A model generated the notes under the pieces. The model searched no databases. It was not told the origin of the DNA and saw only the letters and a program-made list of their open reading frames with translations. This document shows, piece by piece, positions 1 through 8,737 of a DNA stretch of 64,000 bases. Numbering within the stretch: the first letter of the stretch is position 1; each line of letters starts with the position of its first letter. The translations under genes were made by a program, and so were the position numbers. The DNA lies in contig NZ_FXXL01000005.1 in NCBI RefSeq assembly GCF_900184685.1, forward strand, positions 62,001 to 126,000. The letters are read 5' to 3'. This DNA is from Butyricimonas sp. Marseille-P3923 (GTDB lineage Bacteria; Bacteroidota; Bacteroidia; Bacteroidales; Marinifilaceae).

Positions 1-615
1 GAACAGGCTCTTTTCGTGGGCGACGTGCTTGCCACCGGATTTTGGGCTACACGCATTTCGGAAATCACGGAAGACGATACCGTACTTGTCATTGGAGCCG
101 GACCCACCGGAATATGTACCCTGCTTTGCGTGATGCAGAAGAAGCCAAAAAGAATTATTGTTTGCGAAAAGTCCCCGGAAAGGATTCAATTTATCCGGGA
201 ACACTATCCCGATGTACTGGCGACCGAACCGGAAAGATGCAAAGAATTCGTGCTTCAGCACAGTGACCACGGAGGGGCTGACGTGGTGTTGGAAGTAGCC
301 GGAAGCGATGACACCTTCCGTATGGCATGGGAATGCGCCCGCCCCAACGCCATCGTAACCGTGGTTGCTCTTTACGACAAACCGCAACTTCTGCCTTTAC
401 CCGATATGTACGGTAAAAACCTTACTTTCAAGACCGGGGGCGTGGATGGTTGCGATTGCGCCGAGATTCTTCACTTGATAGAAGAAGGCAAGATTGATAC
501 CACCCCACTCGTCACACATCGGTTCCCCTTAAACAAAATAGAAGAAGCATATCGTGTTTTCGAGAATAAACTGGATGGTGTGATAAAAGTAGCGATAACA
601 GGGAAAGAATGCTGA
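1..615 (+). CDS. Zinc-type (medium-chain) alcohol dehydrogenase, C-terminal part
   Basis: The frame is open from the first base, so the gene starts before the window. The visible 204 residues are the nucleotide-binding half of a medium-chain dehydrogenase: a Rossmann glycine motif GAGPTG early in the fragment, an acidic residue after the second strand (VCEKS), then GGADVVLEVAG, which is typical of this family. The N-terminal GroES-like domain with the catalytic zinc ligands is not visible, so substrate cannot be read; sorbitol, threonine and other alcohol dehydrogenases share this half. An inverted repeat follows the stop codon. Family assignment is firm, substrate unknown. Confidence 0.85.
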   Translation, partial: EQALFVGDVLATGFWATRISEITEDDTVLVIGAGPTGICTLLCVMQKKPKRIIVCEKSPERIQFIREHYPDVLATEPERCKEFVLQHSDHGGADVVLEVAGSDDTFRMAWECARPNAIVTVVALYDKPQLLPLPDMYGKNLTFKTGGVDGCDCAEILHLIEEGKIDTTPLVTHRFPLNKIEEAYRVFENKLDGVIKVAITGKEC

Positions 616-618
616 AAT

Positions 619-648
619 TAAAAAGAGGATAGATTTTCACCTATCCTC
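619..648 (-). terminator. Rho-independent terminator (minus strand), possibly two-way
   Basis: GAGGATAG (625-632) and CTATCCTC (641-648) form a perfect 8-bp stem with an 8-base loop. On the minus strand the stem is followed by a T run, so it fits termination of minus transcripts coming from the AbiH-like gene. The same stem lies 10 bases after the dehydrogenase stop and may also end that transcript. Confidence 0.6.
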
Positions 649-842
649 ATAACCATTCACAAGCAGTTTTCGAATGCCTGACGCACCTACCAACAACTCT
701 GGTTTTCACAAAGAAGTCCCACGAAAGTAGAACTTCAAATACGCCTATACAGTAGAATCTCATCCAAAAGATGCAATTAACAAGTCACGTACCACCCAAC
801 CGAGTTGGGGTTCATAGGATACGCGAATAGGCGCAAGACCAG

Positions 843-1994
843 TTAACGTTTTAAAACCGACATACTGAACAACTGGTCATTTTCCGCTTCGGGTATTTTC
901 AGTTGTCGGCAAAATCTTTTAATTCTACATTTATCTGCATCAGTATGATAACTAAATTTCCATTTCAAATCTTCCGGAGCAACCACATGGTCAAGAATAG
1001 CCCTAAAATAAGGTAAATCCACGTCGCCCAGAGAATGTCCAAGTACCGTTATCTCCTGCAATTCCCGCAATGACTTGAAAAATTCCAGATTCCGGTCTAT
1101 AATCTCTCCGCATCGTTTCACGTTTTCTTTATAATAATCCTCCAAACGCTCTTCAATCAAATCCGCGGCATAATACCTGACAGGCAACCGCCATCGACCT
1201 TTTGCTTCATCTTCCGCAAAGAATGCCAAATACACCAACTTATCATTGGCGAAATACCTCCCGTTTTTCCCTTTCAAATTAGGACGGTACCTTCTTTTGT
1301 TTCTATTTTTATGAATCCACTCGTCAAAAGCCGCCTCAGCATTCTCCGCACGATGTCCCAGCACTAACTTACCAAACTTTTGTCTTCGCTCTCCATGTAT
1401 ATACACAATTTGCTCCCGAGGAATACCATATTCAGTTTCAAGAAAAAGTGTATAATTGAAGTTCAAAAAAGCCGCATTTCCATCAAGTTGTAGCATTTTC
1501 TTCCTAAACCCTTTCTCGTAATGCACGGTATTAATCCAGCGATGGAAATGATACTGCATCTCGACAGAACACTCCTTTACAATATCGCTTACCCACCCTA
1601 TTAGTGCATCGAAATTCGCGTAAAAGCCACCTTCTTCCTCGTCCAACTCAGATAAATCCTCATCCACGAAGTCAAATACCCGTTCCCGATTCAACTCGCC
1701 GAGGTATCTCTCGAAATCATTCCACAAACATTTACAAGCCCACGTATTCCTCGGCGCGGGCAAAGCACGCCCGTATTGCAGGCAAAGCAAGTAGTCTTTT
1801 ATCGACTTAAAATTATTCATCATCGACCTTGGTCCGAAAAAGAGTTCAAACATCTTTAGCGCAAAGTCATCATGCCTGATTAAATACCCCCTGAAATCCC
1901 AATAAGTAGATTTCGCCCCGTGGTATCGATCAAATCCATTTCCTATCACGTAAAGATGTCTGACAGGTTCTCCGTTAATCAAGTTCTCAAGCAT
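843..1994 (-). CDS. AbiH-like abortive infection protein
   Basis: A 383-residue protein with the two signatures of the AbiH family: GNGFDRYHG at residues 18-26 near the N terminus, and GHSLGDVDLPYF from residue 319 in the C-terminal part. No signal peptide or membrane segment is seen, so it should be cytoplasmic. AbiH proteins were first described as lactococcal phage abortive-infection factors; their molecular activity is not established. The gene stands alone, divergent from the LuxR gene, as is common for single-gene defence systems. A TAnnTTTG promoter element ends only five bases before the start codon, which suggests a leaderless or nearly leaderless message. Confidence 0.8.
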   Translation of the reverse strand: MLENLINGEPVRHLYVIGNGFDRYHGAKSTYWDFRGYLIRHDDFALKMFELFFGPRSMMNNFKSIKDYLLCLQYGRALPAPRNTWACKCLWNDFERYLGELNRERVFDFVDEDLSELDEEEGGFYANFDALIGWVSDIVKECSVEMQYHFHRWINTVHYEKGFRKKMLQLDGNAAFLNFNYTLFLETEYGIPREQIVYIHGERRQKFGKLVLGHRAENAEAAFDEWIHKNRNKRRYRPNLKGKNGRYFANDKLVYLAFFAEDEAKGRWRLPVRYYAADLIEERLEDYYKENVKRCGEIIDRNLEFFKSLRELQEITVLGHSLGDVDLPYFRAILDHVVAPEDLKWKFSYHTDADKCRIKRFCRQLKIPEAENDQLFSMSVLKR

Positions 1995-1999
1995 AAAGA

Positions 2000-2007
2000 C
2001 AAATATA
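2000..2007 (-). promoter_or_regulatory. Bacteroidetes -7 promoter element for the AbiH-like gene
   Basis: TATATTTG on the minus strand matches TAnnTTTG. It lies five bases upstream of the ATG at 1994, so the predicted transcription start falls at or next to the start codon. Confidence 0.5.
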
Positions 2008-2184
2008 TTAAAACAAATTCAACTATTATAATGTTATCTTATAAAGTATTCGTTTTAGCAGATTCTTGTTCCTATTTTCTCTATACAGCATATAATTCAA
2101 AGATTTTTACGTAAATTTGTCTGTCATTCAATCATAACACAAAACTGTTCTATAAAACATGACTTCTGAAACAAACCGTATAGA

Positions 2185-2221
2185 TTACCCCGCAAGTTAC
2201 CCGCAAGTTACCCCGCAAGTC
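2185..2221. repeat. Short tandem repeat, 11-12 bp unit, three copies
   Basis: Three near-identical units of the form TTACCC(C)GCAAG lie head to tail between the divergent AbiH-like and LuxR genes. The 241 bases between 2115 and 2355 otherwise show no gene. Confidence 0.7.
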
Positions 2222-2355
2222 AAGGAACTTATTAAAATATTGGATGGGAAATGACAATCCCCAACAAACCCAACAGTAAGTCACAAAAATACCGTTTAAC
2301 GCCAGTAGGCAAGCTATTAAAAGAATTGTAATATAAATCATTAAACAAAGTCATC

Positions 2356-3123
2356 ATGAAACCAACCAACATCACCCGGGAAGAAATGTGGGCAAGGCAA
2401 TGCCTTGCGGCAGAGGATATTGATTATGCCGTGTGGGAGCGGGATAAGGCGATGTTGCACCAAATGGAGAGAATCAGCCGAAGTTGTTCGTTTGTGGTGG
2501 ATGTCTATAAAGGCAAATATGTATACGCTTCCTCGAATTTTGCGGATTTATTAGGGTATGATAGTCGTAAAATCTGTACACTGGAAAGGCAGGGAGATTA
2601 CTTGGAATCCCGGTTCCACCCGGATGATTTCCCTCAATTGGAAAAATTACAAATAAAACTAAGCCGGTTTATTTATAGCTTACCTCCCGAACAGCGGAAT
2701 GACTATTGCAATATTTACAGTTTCCGGGTACGCAATGCCAAAGGACAATATACACGGGTAATCAGCAGACAACAGGTACTGGAACGTGAACGCACGGGAA
2801 AAGCGTGGTTGATCGTGGGGAATATGGATATCGCCCCCAACCAGAAAAAGCACGAACAAGTGGACTGCACGGTGCTCAATCTTAAAAACGGGGAGATATT
2901 TTCTCCGACTCTATTATCCCTGCCGCGAATTGACTTGACCGAGCGGGAAATAGAAATATTACACTTGATACAGAGAGGATTTCTGAGCAAGGAGATCGCT
3001 TACCAACTCGGCATCAGCATCCACACGGTGAATATTCACCGCCAGAATCTGCTTCGCAAACTAGGCGTGCAAAATTCTATCGAGGCTATCAATAAAGGAT
3101 TGGATTTAGGGCTTTTAAAATAA
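2356..3123 (+). CDS. LuxR-family transcription regulator with PAS-like sensor domain
   Basis: A 255-residue cytoplasmic protein. Residues about 40-150 resemble a PAS fold (VYASSNFADLLGY, then a PAC-like region with FRVRNAKGQ). The C-terminal 65 residues are a LuxR-type helix-turn-helix: LTEREIEILHLI, then SKEIAYQLGIS and HTVNIHRQNLLRKLGV. It probably binds DNA in response to a ligand or redox signal sensed by the PAS domain. There is no receiver domain and no histidine kinase nearby. The target is unknown; the downstream helicase gene has its own promoter element. Confidence 0.85.
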   Translation: MKPTNITREEMWARQCLAAEDIDYAVWERDKAMLHQMERISRSCSFVVDVYKGKYVYASSNFADLLGYDSRKICTLERQGDYLESRFHPDDFPQLEKLQIKLSRFIYSLPPEQRNDYCNIYSFRVRNAKGQYTRVISRQQVLERERTGKAWLIVGNMDIAPNQKKHEQVDCTVLNLKNGEIFSPTLLSLPRIDLTEREIEILHLIQRGFLSKEIAYQLGISIHTVNIHRQNLLRKLGVQNSIEAINKGLDLGLLK

Positions 3124-3175
3124 TTGCTATAAAAGATAGCTATAAATAACTATTTACCGCCTCATCCTGTTGAAT

Positions 3176-3183
3176 TAACTTTG
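3176..3183 (+). promoter_or_regulatory. Bacteroidetes -7 promoter element for the HelD-like gene
   Basis: TAACTTTG matches TAnnTTTG. Transcription would start near 3188, which leaves only about seven bases before the GTG at 3195 but a normal leader before the ATG at 3225. Confidence 0.55.
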
Positions 3184-3224
3184 TACCTCTTTTCGTGCAT
3201 TTTTATATAACTAAGGAGAGGTAT

Positions 3225-5324
3225 ATGGTTTTCAACAAAACAGAAGAACAGGAAAAAGAGTATTTACGCCAGCTCATCGGTATCATCAACGATATGATAA
3301 ACAACACGGACAAGTCGGTAAAGGAACACGTGGACACGTTGCAGGAGTACAAGGATTACATCTGGTCGAATAAAGACATCGATCCTCACGAGATACGTTC
3401 CATGCGGGAGAGTATTCTGCGGCATTTCGCGTCGGGTGAAAGCGTGATTGACAAGCGTCGGCGGCTAGGGAAAATTCTGGAAATTCCCTATTTCGGGCGG
3501 ATAGATTTCAAAGAGAAAAAAGAGGGAAGCGAAACCATGCCCCTCTACATCGGGATACACACGTTCTATGATCCCAATCAAAAAATGAACTTGATTTATG
3601 ACTGGCGGGCGCCCGTTTCGAGTATGTTTTACGATCACGAATTGGGGGAAGCGGCTTATTCTTCCCCGACGGGAGAGGTTAGCGGGGAGATTTCGCTCAA
3701 ACGGCAATACCGCATCCGGAACGGGAAGATGGAGTACATGCTCGAAAGTTCCCTGACCGTCCATGATGATATACTGCAAAAGGAGTTGAGCGCCAATGCC
3801 GACGACAAAATGAAAAACATCGTTACCACGATTCAGCGGGAACAGAACCGGATTATCCGGAACGAGGAAGCCCCGGTACTTATCATACAGGGGGTTGCGG
3901 GGTCGGGAAAAACGTCTATCGCGCTACATCGCATCGCCTACCTGCTCTACGCCCAGAAAGGGGATATCTCTTCCAAGGACATATTGATCATTTCGCCCAA
4001 CAAGGTCTTTGCCGACTACATCTCCAACGTGCTTCCGGAACTCGGCGAAGAAACCGTACCCGAAACCAGCATGGAGCAAATTCTGTCGGGGATTCTCGAC
4101 AATAAATACAAATACCGGAACTTCTTCGAGCAGGTGACGGAATTGCTCGACAAACCCGCTCCGGACTTTATCGAGCGGATACGGTACAAGGCTTCTTTCG
4201 AGTTTATCTCGCGACTGGATAAGTTCATCCTGCACGTGGAGAATACCTATTTCAAAGCGACAGACGTGCAACTCACCCGACTCGTCACGATTCCGGCTGA
4301 ATTTATAGAGGAGCAGTTCCGCCGCTTCAACCGGTACCCCATGCGCCAACGGTTCGAAACGATGACGGATTATATTCTGGACATGATGAAAGTCAAATAC
4401 GGTTTCACGGTAACCGCGGCGGAGAGGAACCTGCTGAAGAAGGAAATACAAAAGATGTTCACCGGGAATAACGACCTTCAAGTGTACAAGGATTTCTTCG
4501 AGTGGAGCGGGCAACCCGATATGTTCAAGACACGGAAAAATCACACGCTGGAATACGCCGATTTGGCACCCTTGGCATACCTGCATATGGCACTGGACGG
4601 GAATACCGTCCGACACCGGGTGAAGCATCTCCTGATCGACGAGATGCAGGATTATTCACCCGTGCAGTACAAAGTACTCCAAAAACTATATCCCTGCCGG
4701 AAAACCGTTCTCGGCGATGCCTGCCAATCGGTAAACCCTTACGGTTCGTCCACAGCCGACATCATCCGGAAAGCGTTCGTCACGGGAGAAGTAATGAAAT
4801 TATGCAAAAGTTACCGTTCGACTTTCGAGATTACCGATTTCGCTCAAAAGATTCTGACAAACGAGGAACTGGAACCCGTGATACGACATGGCGAACACCC
4901 CGCAATCCTCCGTTTCAAGAACATGGAAGAAGAAATATCCGGTATCGCGAACATCCTGTCAACCTTCAAGACCTCGAACCACAAATCACTGGGAATCATC
5001 TGCAAGACCGAGGCACAAGCCATGGAAATGACGGAAAAACTTAAAGCGTACACCTCCAATATCTATTTCCTCTCCAACCGGAGTTCCGCTTTTGCGAAAG
5101 GCATTATCGTCACGTCAGCCCACATGGCAAAGGGGCTGGAATTTGACGAAGTCATCGTTCCGCGGGTAGACGATAAAAACTACTCCACCCCCATCGACAA
5201 GAGCATGCTTTACGTCGCCGTGACACGGGCGATGCACAAATTAACTCTCACATATCACGGGAAGCCGAGCGGGTTTATTCCTCCCTCCACCCCTTGCACA
5301 CGTCAATCCAAGCCGTGTAATTAG
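3225..5324 (+). CDS. HelD-like UvrD/Rep-family helicase
   Basis: A 699-residue SF1 protein. An N-terminal coiled-coil-like arm (residues about 1-90) precedes the helicase core, as in HelD, the factor that recycles RNA polymerase in Firmicutes and Actinobacteria. Walker A GVAGSGKT is at residues 223-230; later come a Walker B-like LLIDEMQDYS, HMAKGLEFDEVIVP and YVAVTRAMHKL, the UvrD motifs II, V and VI. The ATG at 3225 is chosen over the GTG at 3195 because AAGGAG sits seven bases before it. The 3' end overlaps the convergent ybaK-like gene by 50 bp. Whether it acts on RNA polymerase or on DNA cannot be told from sequence. Confidence 0.8.
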   Translation: MVFNKTEEQEKEYLRQLIGIINDMINNTDKSVKEHVDTLQEYKDYIWSNKDIDPHEIRSMRESILRHFASGESVIDKRRRLGKILEIPYFGRIDFKEKKEGSETMPLYIGIHTFYDPNQKMNLIYDWRAPVSSMFYDHELGEAAYSSPTGEVSGEISLKRQYRIRNGKMEYMLESSLTVHDDILQKELSANADDKMKNIVTTIQREQNRIIRNEEAPVLIIQGVAGSGKTSIALHRIAYLLYAQKGDISSKDILIISPNKVFADYISNVLPELGEETVPETSMEQILSGILDNKYKYRNFFEQVTELLDKPAPDFIERIRYKASFEFISRLDKFILHVENTYFKATDVQLTRLVTIPAEFIEEQFRRFNRYPMRQRFETMTDYILDMMKVKYGFTVTAAERNLLKKEIQKMFTGNNDLQVYKDFFEWSGQPDMFKTRKNHTLEYADLAPLAYLHMALDGNTVRHRVKHLLIDEMQDYSPVQYKVLQKLYPCRKTVLGDACQSVNPYGSSTADIIRKAFVTGEVMKLCKSYRSTFEITDFAQKILTNEELEPVIRHGEHPAILRFKNMEEEISGIANILSTFKTSNHKSLGIICKTEAQAMEMTEKLKAYTSNIYFLSNRSSAFAKGIIVTSAHMAKGLEFDEVIVPRVDDKNYSTPIDKSMLYVAVTRAMHKLTLTYHGKPSGFIPPSTPCTRQSKPCN

Positions 5325-5751
5325 AGCAATCTTCCAACTCCTTGATTGACAATTCGACGGCACTGTTACTTGTTCCCGCCGCAGGATAGACTATGTCAAA
5401 ACGCTTGAGGGACACATCCAGATAAACTTTCGTTCCCGGGGGAATGGCAAACGGGCATACTCCACCGGGGGCGTGCCCGATATACTGTTCCACGGACTCT
5501 CCCGGTATCATCTTTGCCTTGTGATGAAAATTCTCCTTGTATTTTTTATTATCCACCTTGGCATCCCCGGCGGTGACGATTAAAATGGCTTCCTCCCCTG
5601 CCAGAAAAGACATGGTTTTAGCTATCCGTTCCGGCTCACACCCCACGGCGACAGCCGCTTCCTCGACGGTGGCACTCGATTGAGCCAATACCATTACCCG
5701 TTGTCCCAAACCGAGGGTATCGAAATATTGTTTTACTTTTTCTAGTGACAT
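5275..5751 (-). CDS. YbaK/EbsC-family aminoacyl-tRNA editing protein
   Basis: A 158-residue single-domain protein of the YbaK/ProX family, cytoplasmic deacylases that remove the wrong amino acid from tRNA (often Cys or Ala from tRNA-Pro). Family marks are the lysine region AKTMSFL, DAKVDNKKYK, the glycine loop GHAPGGVCPFAI and the late PAAGTSNSAVELS. Length is normal. It has a divergent promoter shared with the GNAT gene (-7 element at 5777-5784), and its 3' end overlaps the helicase gene on the other strand. Exact tRNA substrate is not readable. Confidence 0.88.
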   Translation of the reverse strand: MSLEKVKQYFDTLGLGQRVMVLAQSSATVEEAAVAVGCEPERIAKTMSFLAGEEAILIVTAGDAKVDNKKYKENFHHKAKMIPGESVEQYIGHAPGGVCPFAIPPGTKVYLDVSLKRFDIVYPAAGTSNSAVELSIKELEDCSNYTAWIDVCKGWREE

Positions 5752-5776
5752 AAGCGAACCTCTTTATTTTGCACGA

Positions 5777-5784
5777 CAAAGATA
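5777..5784 (-). promoter_or_regulatory. Bacteroidetes -7 promoter element for the ybaK-like gene
   Basis: Minus-strand TATCTTTG, 25 bases upstream of the ATG at 5751. Confidence 0.6.
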
Positions 5785-5804
5785 AAAAAGCCATTGCATT
5801 ATAG

Positions 5805-5812
5805 TATCTTTG
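5805..5812 (+). promoter_or_regulatory. Bacteroidetes -7 promoter element for the GNAT gene
   Basis: Plus-strand TATCTTTG, divergent from the ybaK-like promoter. It lies downstream of the earliest in-frame start (TTG at 5794), which rules that start out and favours the ATG at 5842. Confidence 0.6.
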
Positions 5813-5841
5813 CCGATAACAAAATCACGAAATACAAACTT

Positions 5842-6612
5842 ATGGAACCACGATTCATCACCCTAACCCAAGAGAACATTGCCCAAGAACACATCTGTTG
5901 CGCCTTTTCCGACAAGAAATGCAAGGACAGCTACGAGCTGAAAAAGGAATGGCTGAAGAGAGAATTTGACAACGGGTACGTGTTCCGCCGACTCGATGAA
6001 CGGGCGAAGGTTTTTATAGAATACTGTCCCGCGGAGAAAGCATGGCTCCCGGTAGATGCTCCCGGTTACCTGATGCTCAACTGCCTTTGGGTTGCCGGAC
6101 AATACAAGGGCAAAGGGTATGCCAAAGCGTTGCTGCAATCCGCCATTGACGACGCCACGGCACAAGGTAAAACGGGATTGGTGACCGTGGTCGGGACAAA
6201 GAAATTTCATTTCATGAGTGACGCGAAGTGGTTTTTACTACAAGGGTTCGAAACGGTCGAGAAAACCCCTTCGGGCTTCAGCCTTCTGGTGAAAAGATTG
6301 AAACCGGATGCGGCATTACCTAAATTCCACGCGAACGCAATCAGTGGCGAATGTCCGGATAAAGAGGGACTGGTAGCCTATTACTCGAACCGTTGCCCGT
6401 TCACGGAATACCATATCCGAGAGTCTTTAACAGCAACAGCCCAAAGTAGAAACATTCCGTTGAAAATAATCAAACTGGAAACCATGGAGCAAGCCCAAGC
6501 CGCCCCGACTCCTGCCACGATTTTCTGTTTATTCTACAATGGCAAATTCGTCACGACGGATATCAGTGCCTGTATAGATAGCAGGTTTGATAAATTATCA
6601 CTACATTTGTAA
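5842..6612 (+). CDS. GNAT-family N-acetyltransferase with YoaP-like C-terminal domain
   Basis: A 256-residue cytoplasmic protein. The N-terminal 150 residues are a GNAT fold with the acetyl-CoA loop QYKGKGYAKALL, followed by the typical strand GLVTVVG. The C-terminal 100 residues resemble the thioredoxin-like domain attached to YoaP-type acetyltransferases, including the C-P-F motif in NRCPFTEYHI. Start chosen by the promoter position at 5805-5812. The acceptor substrate is unknown. It stands alone; no operon partner is evident. Confidence 0.8.
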   Translation: MEPRFITLTQENIAQEHICCAFSDKKCKDSYELKKEWLKREFDNGYVFRRLDERAKVFIEYCPAEKAWLPVDAPGYLMLNCLWVAGQYKGKGYAKALLQSAIDDATAQGKTGLVTVVGTKKFHFMSDAKWFLLQGFETVEKTPSGFSLLVKRLKPDAALPKFHANAISGECPDKEGLVAYYSNRCPFTEYHIRESLTATAQSRNIPLKIIKLETMEQAQAAPTPATIFCLFYNGKFVTTDISACIDSRFDKLSLHL

Positions 6613-6784
6613 CGTGTAACATTGACAAAAGAATATTCATCCATTTATGAAACTCTGCATATAGCTACGCCCCGGGAATAGCACTTACCTAAAAAAAGCT
6701 ATTCAGCACAAACGAACCATACCGGTTCGGTAGAGAGTTTTATTTTCAATTATTTACGAATTTCGAAATAAGATTTCGAGTTTA

Positions 6785-6842
6785 TAAAACACCCGCAAGG
6801 TTCATTACTTTATGAACTTTACGAACCTTATAAACTTTTGAC
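6785..6842. repeat. 9-bp-unit structured repeat, copy R1 (right arm only)
   Basis: ACACCCGCAAGG is followed by 9-bp units of the type ACTTTATGA / ACCTTATAA. It matches the right end of copy R4 at 14,899-14,940. The rest of 6613-6872 shows no gene. Confidence 0.6.
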
Positions 6843-6872
6843 TCTACATATTTCGAACCATCGAATGAAGAG

Positions 6873-8168
6873 ATGAATTATACTTATAAACAAATCTGGC
6901 TCATCAACTACCCGGTGATGATGAGCATATTAATGGAGCAATTAATTAATATCACCGACGCCCTTTTCCTTGGGCACGTGGGAGAAGTCGAACTGGGTGC
7001 GTCCGCTTTGGCGTGCGTTTATTACATGGCGATCTATATTCTGGGTTTCGGGTTCAGCCTCGGGTTGCAAGTCATGATCGCACGCAAGAACGGGGAGCAG
7101 CAATATGAAAAGACGGGCAGGACATTCTTTCAAGGACTGTTTTTCCTCTGTGGATTGGCGGTGGCGTTAATCCTCGTTTCGTATTGGATAACCCCGCCCG
7201 TCATGCAATATTTTATCAGTTCACCCCAAATCTATCAAGCGGTCATAGATTACTTGAACTGGCGGTGCTTCGGGTTGCTTTTCTCCTTCCCGTTTTTGGC
7301 ATTCCGTTCTTTTTATGTCGGGATTACCAAGACCAAGGTATTGACACTGGTAGCGCTCACGGCTGTCATTATCAACATTCCATCCAATTACCTGTTTATC
7401 TTCGGGCTTGATTTAGGCATAGCGGGAGCGGCAATGGCATCCTCGTTCGCGGAAGCGGGTTCATTGCTTATCATTCTTATCTACACGCTACGCGTGACGG
7501 ATAAAGTGAAATACGGATTAAAAATGGTGTATGACGGCAAGCTATTAAAAGCGGTACTGCGATTGTCCGGATGGAGCATGATGCACTCGTTCGTCAGCAC
7601 AGCCCCGTGGTTCCTGTTCTTTATCGCCATCGAGAGATTGGGTGAAGTGCAACTGGCGGTATCCAATATCACCAGAAGTGTCTCGACGCTCTTTTTCGTG
7701 ATTGTCAACTCGTTCGGCGCCACGACGGCTTCGCTCGTGAGTAACTTGATCGGCGAAGGGAAAGGGAATCAACTTTTTCCGCTCTGCCGCAAGATACTGA
7801 AACTGGGGTACGCCATCGGGTTGCCCTTGATTGTACTTGCCCTGCTTTTCAGCCGGCAAATCATGGGATGCTACACCGACAACACGCGCTTGATTGAAAT
7901 CGCATCCACCCCGTTTATCGTCATGTTACTGAATTACCTGTTTGCCGTACCCGGGTTCGTCTACATCAGTGCCTTGACCGGCACGGGAGATACCCGGACT
8001 GCGTTCATCTTTCAAGTGACGACGATAATCGTTTACCTGATATACCTGTACGTGTTGAGCTATTGCTTCACGACACTGCTGGCGGTATACTTGACGGCTG
8101 AATACCTGTTTGTTGCCATGTTAGGAATACAATCCTACATCTACTTGAAAAGGAAACAAATATATTAA
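6873..8168 (+). CDS. MATE-family multidrug/toxin efflux transporter
   Basis: A 431-residue inner-membrane protein with about 12 hydrophobic segments arranged as two MatE repeats, and the family's usual features: an N-terminal PVMMSILMEQLINITDALFLGHVG, seen here in pieces as the MatE opening, and DLGIAGAAMAS in the first half. MATE carriers export cationic drugs or metabolites in exchange for Na+ or H+. Substrate is not readable. It stands alone, flanked by copies R1 and R2 of the 9-bp-unit repeat, and is convergent with the VOC gene. Confidence 0.87.
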   Translation: MNYTYKQIWLINYPVMMSILMEQLINITDALFLGHVGEVELGASALACVYYMAIYILGFGFSLGLQVMIARKNGEQQYEKTGRTFFQGLFFLCGLAVALILVSYWITPPVMQYFISSPQIYQAVIDYLNWRCFGLLFSFPFLAFRSFYVGITKTKVLTLVALTAVIINIPSNYLFIFGLDLGIAGAAMASSFAEAGSLLIILIYTLRVTDKVKYGLKMVYDGKLLKAVLRLSGWSMMHSFVSTAPWFLFFIAIERLGEVQLAVSNITRSVSTLFFVIVNSFGATTASLVSNLIGEGKGNQLFPLCRKILKLGYAIGLPLIVLALLFSRQIMGCYTDNTRLIEIASTPFIVMLLNYLFAVPGFVYISALTGTGDTRTAFIFQVTTIIVYLIYLYVLSYCFTTLLAVYLTAEYLFVAMLGIQSYIYLKRKQIY

Positions 8169-8171
8169 GTC

Positions 8172-8280
8172 AAAGGTTTATAAGGTTCATAAAGTTTATA
8201 AAGTTACGGGCGTCCTTCGGGCTGCTCGAGAGGGCAATTACTTTATAAACTTTATAAACCTTACAAACTTTATAAACTTA
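8172..8280. repeat. 9-bp-unit structured repeat, copy R2
   Basis: Left arm of (GGTTTATAA)-type units, core ACGGGCGTCCTTCGGGCTGC, and right arm of the reverse-complement units (ACTTTATAA). The arms can fold into a long hairpin between two convergent genes. The last three bases of the copy supply the stop codon of the VOC gene. Confidence 0.75.
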
Positions 8281-8643
8281 TTTCTCCTTGTACACCCCGA
8301 AGCGATTCCCCTCGCTATCCGTGCACACGGCGAAATATCCCCCGCATTCCGCCTCGATTCTGGTCTTCGGGATGACGACATCGCCGCCTTTTTTACGAAC
8401 CCTCCGGATGGCTTCCTCTATATTGTTGCAACGGAAGTGTACAAGCACTCCTCCCGCCGACGGTTTAAATTCGGGAGCCCAAGCGACGGCGCCGACAGTT
8501 TGTCCGTCCTCGATAAAGCACGCCATTTTCTCGTGTTCGCATTCAAAAACGGCGAGTTGCAGGTCAAGCACGGTTTCATAGAAATCAACAGCCCGTTTGA
8601 AATCGACAGCCGGAATCTCGAAAAATGCAATTAAGTTTTTCAT
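8278..8643 (-). CDS. VOC-superfamily (glyoxalase/bleomycin-resistance fold) protein
   Basis: A 121-residue cytoplasmic protein with the paired beta-alpha-beta-beta-beta modules of the VOC fold: AFFEIPAVDFKRAVDFYE at the start, a central GGVLVHFRCNNIEEAI and the final CTDSEGNRFGVYKEK. Typical metal positions (His/Glu) are only partly filled, so it may be a binding protein rather than a lyase. A -7 element is at 8690-8697. Function beyond the fold is unknown. Confidence 0.85.
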   Translation of the reverse strand: MKNLIAFFEIPAVDFKRAVDFYETVLDLQLAVFECEHEKMACFIEDGQTVGAVAWAPEFKPSAGGVLVHFRCNNIEEAIRRVRKKGGDVVIPKTRIEAECGGYFAVCTDSEGNRFGVYKEK

Positions 8644-8689
8644 CTTGTTCTTTTTTATTGGTTACTACTATGCCTCTATAAAGACAAGG

Positions 8690-8697
8690 CAAAAATA
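8690..8697 (-). promoter_or_regulatory. Bacteroidetes -7 promoter element for the VOC gene
   Basis: Minus-strand TATTTTTG, matching TAnnTTTG, 47 bases upstream of the start codon. Confidence 0.45.
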
Positions 8698-8737
8698 AGA
8701 ACACCGCCTCTCCCCGGATAGAAAAAAACGGACATCC

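Noticed and set aside
2150-2341. A 63-codon minus-strand reading frame with hydrophobic residues
   Set aside because: It runs through the GCAAG tandem repeat, has no ribosome site or promoter, and lies in the space between divergent genes.
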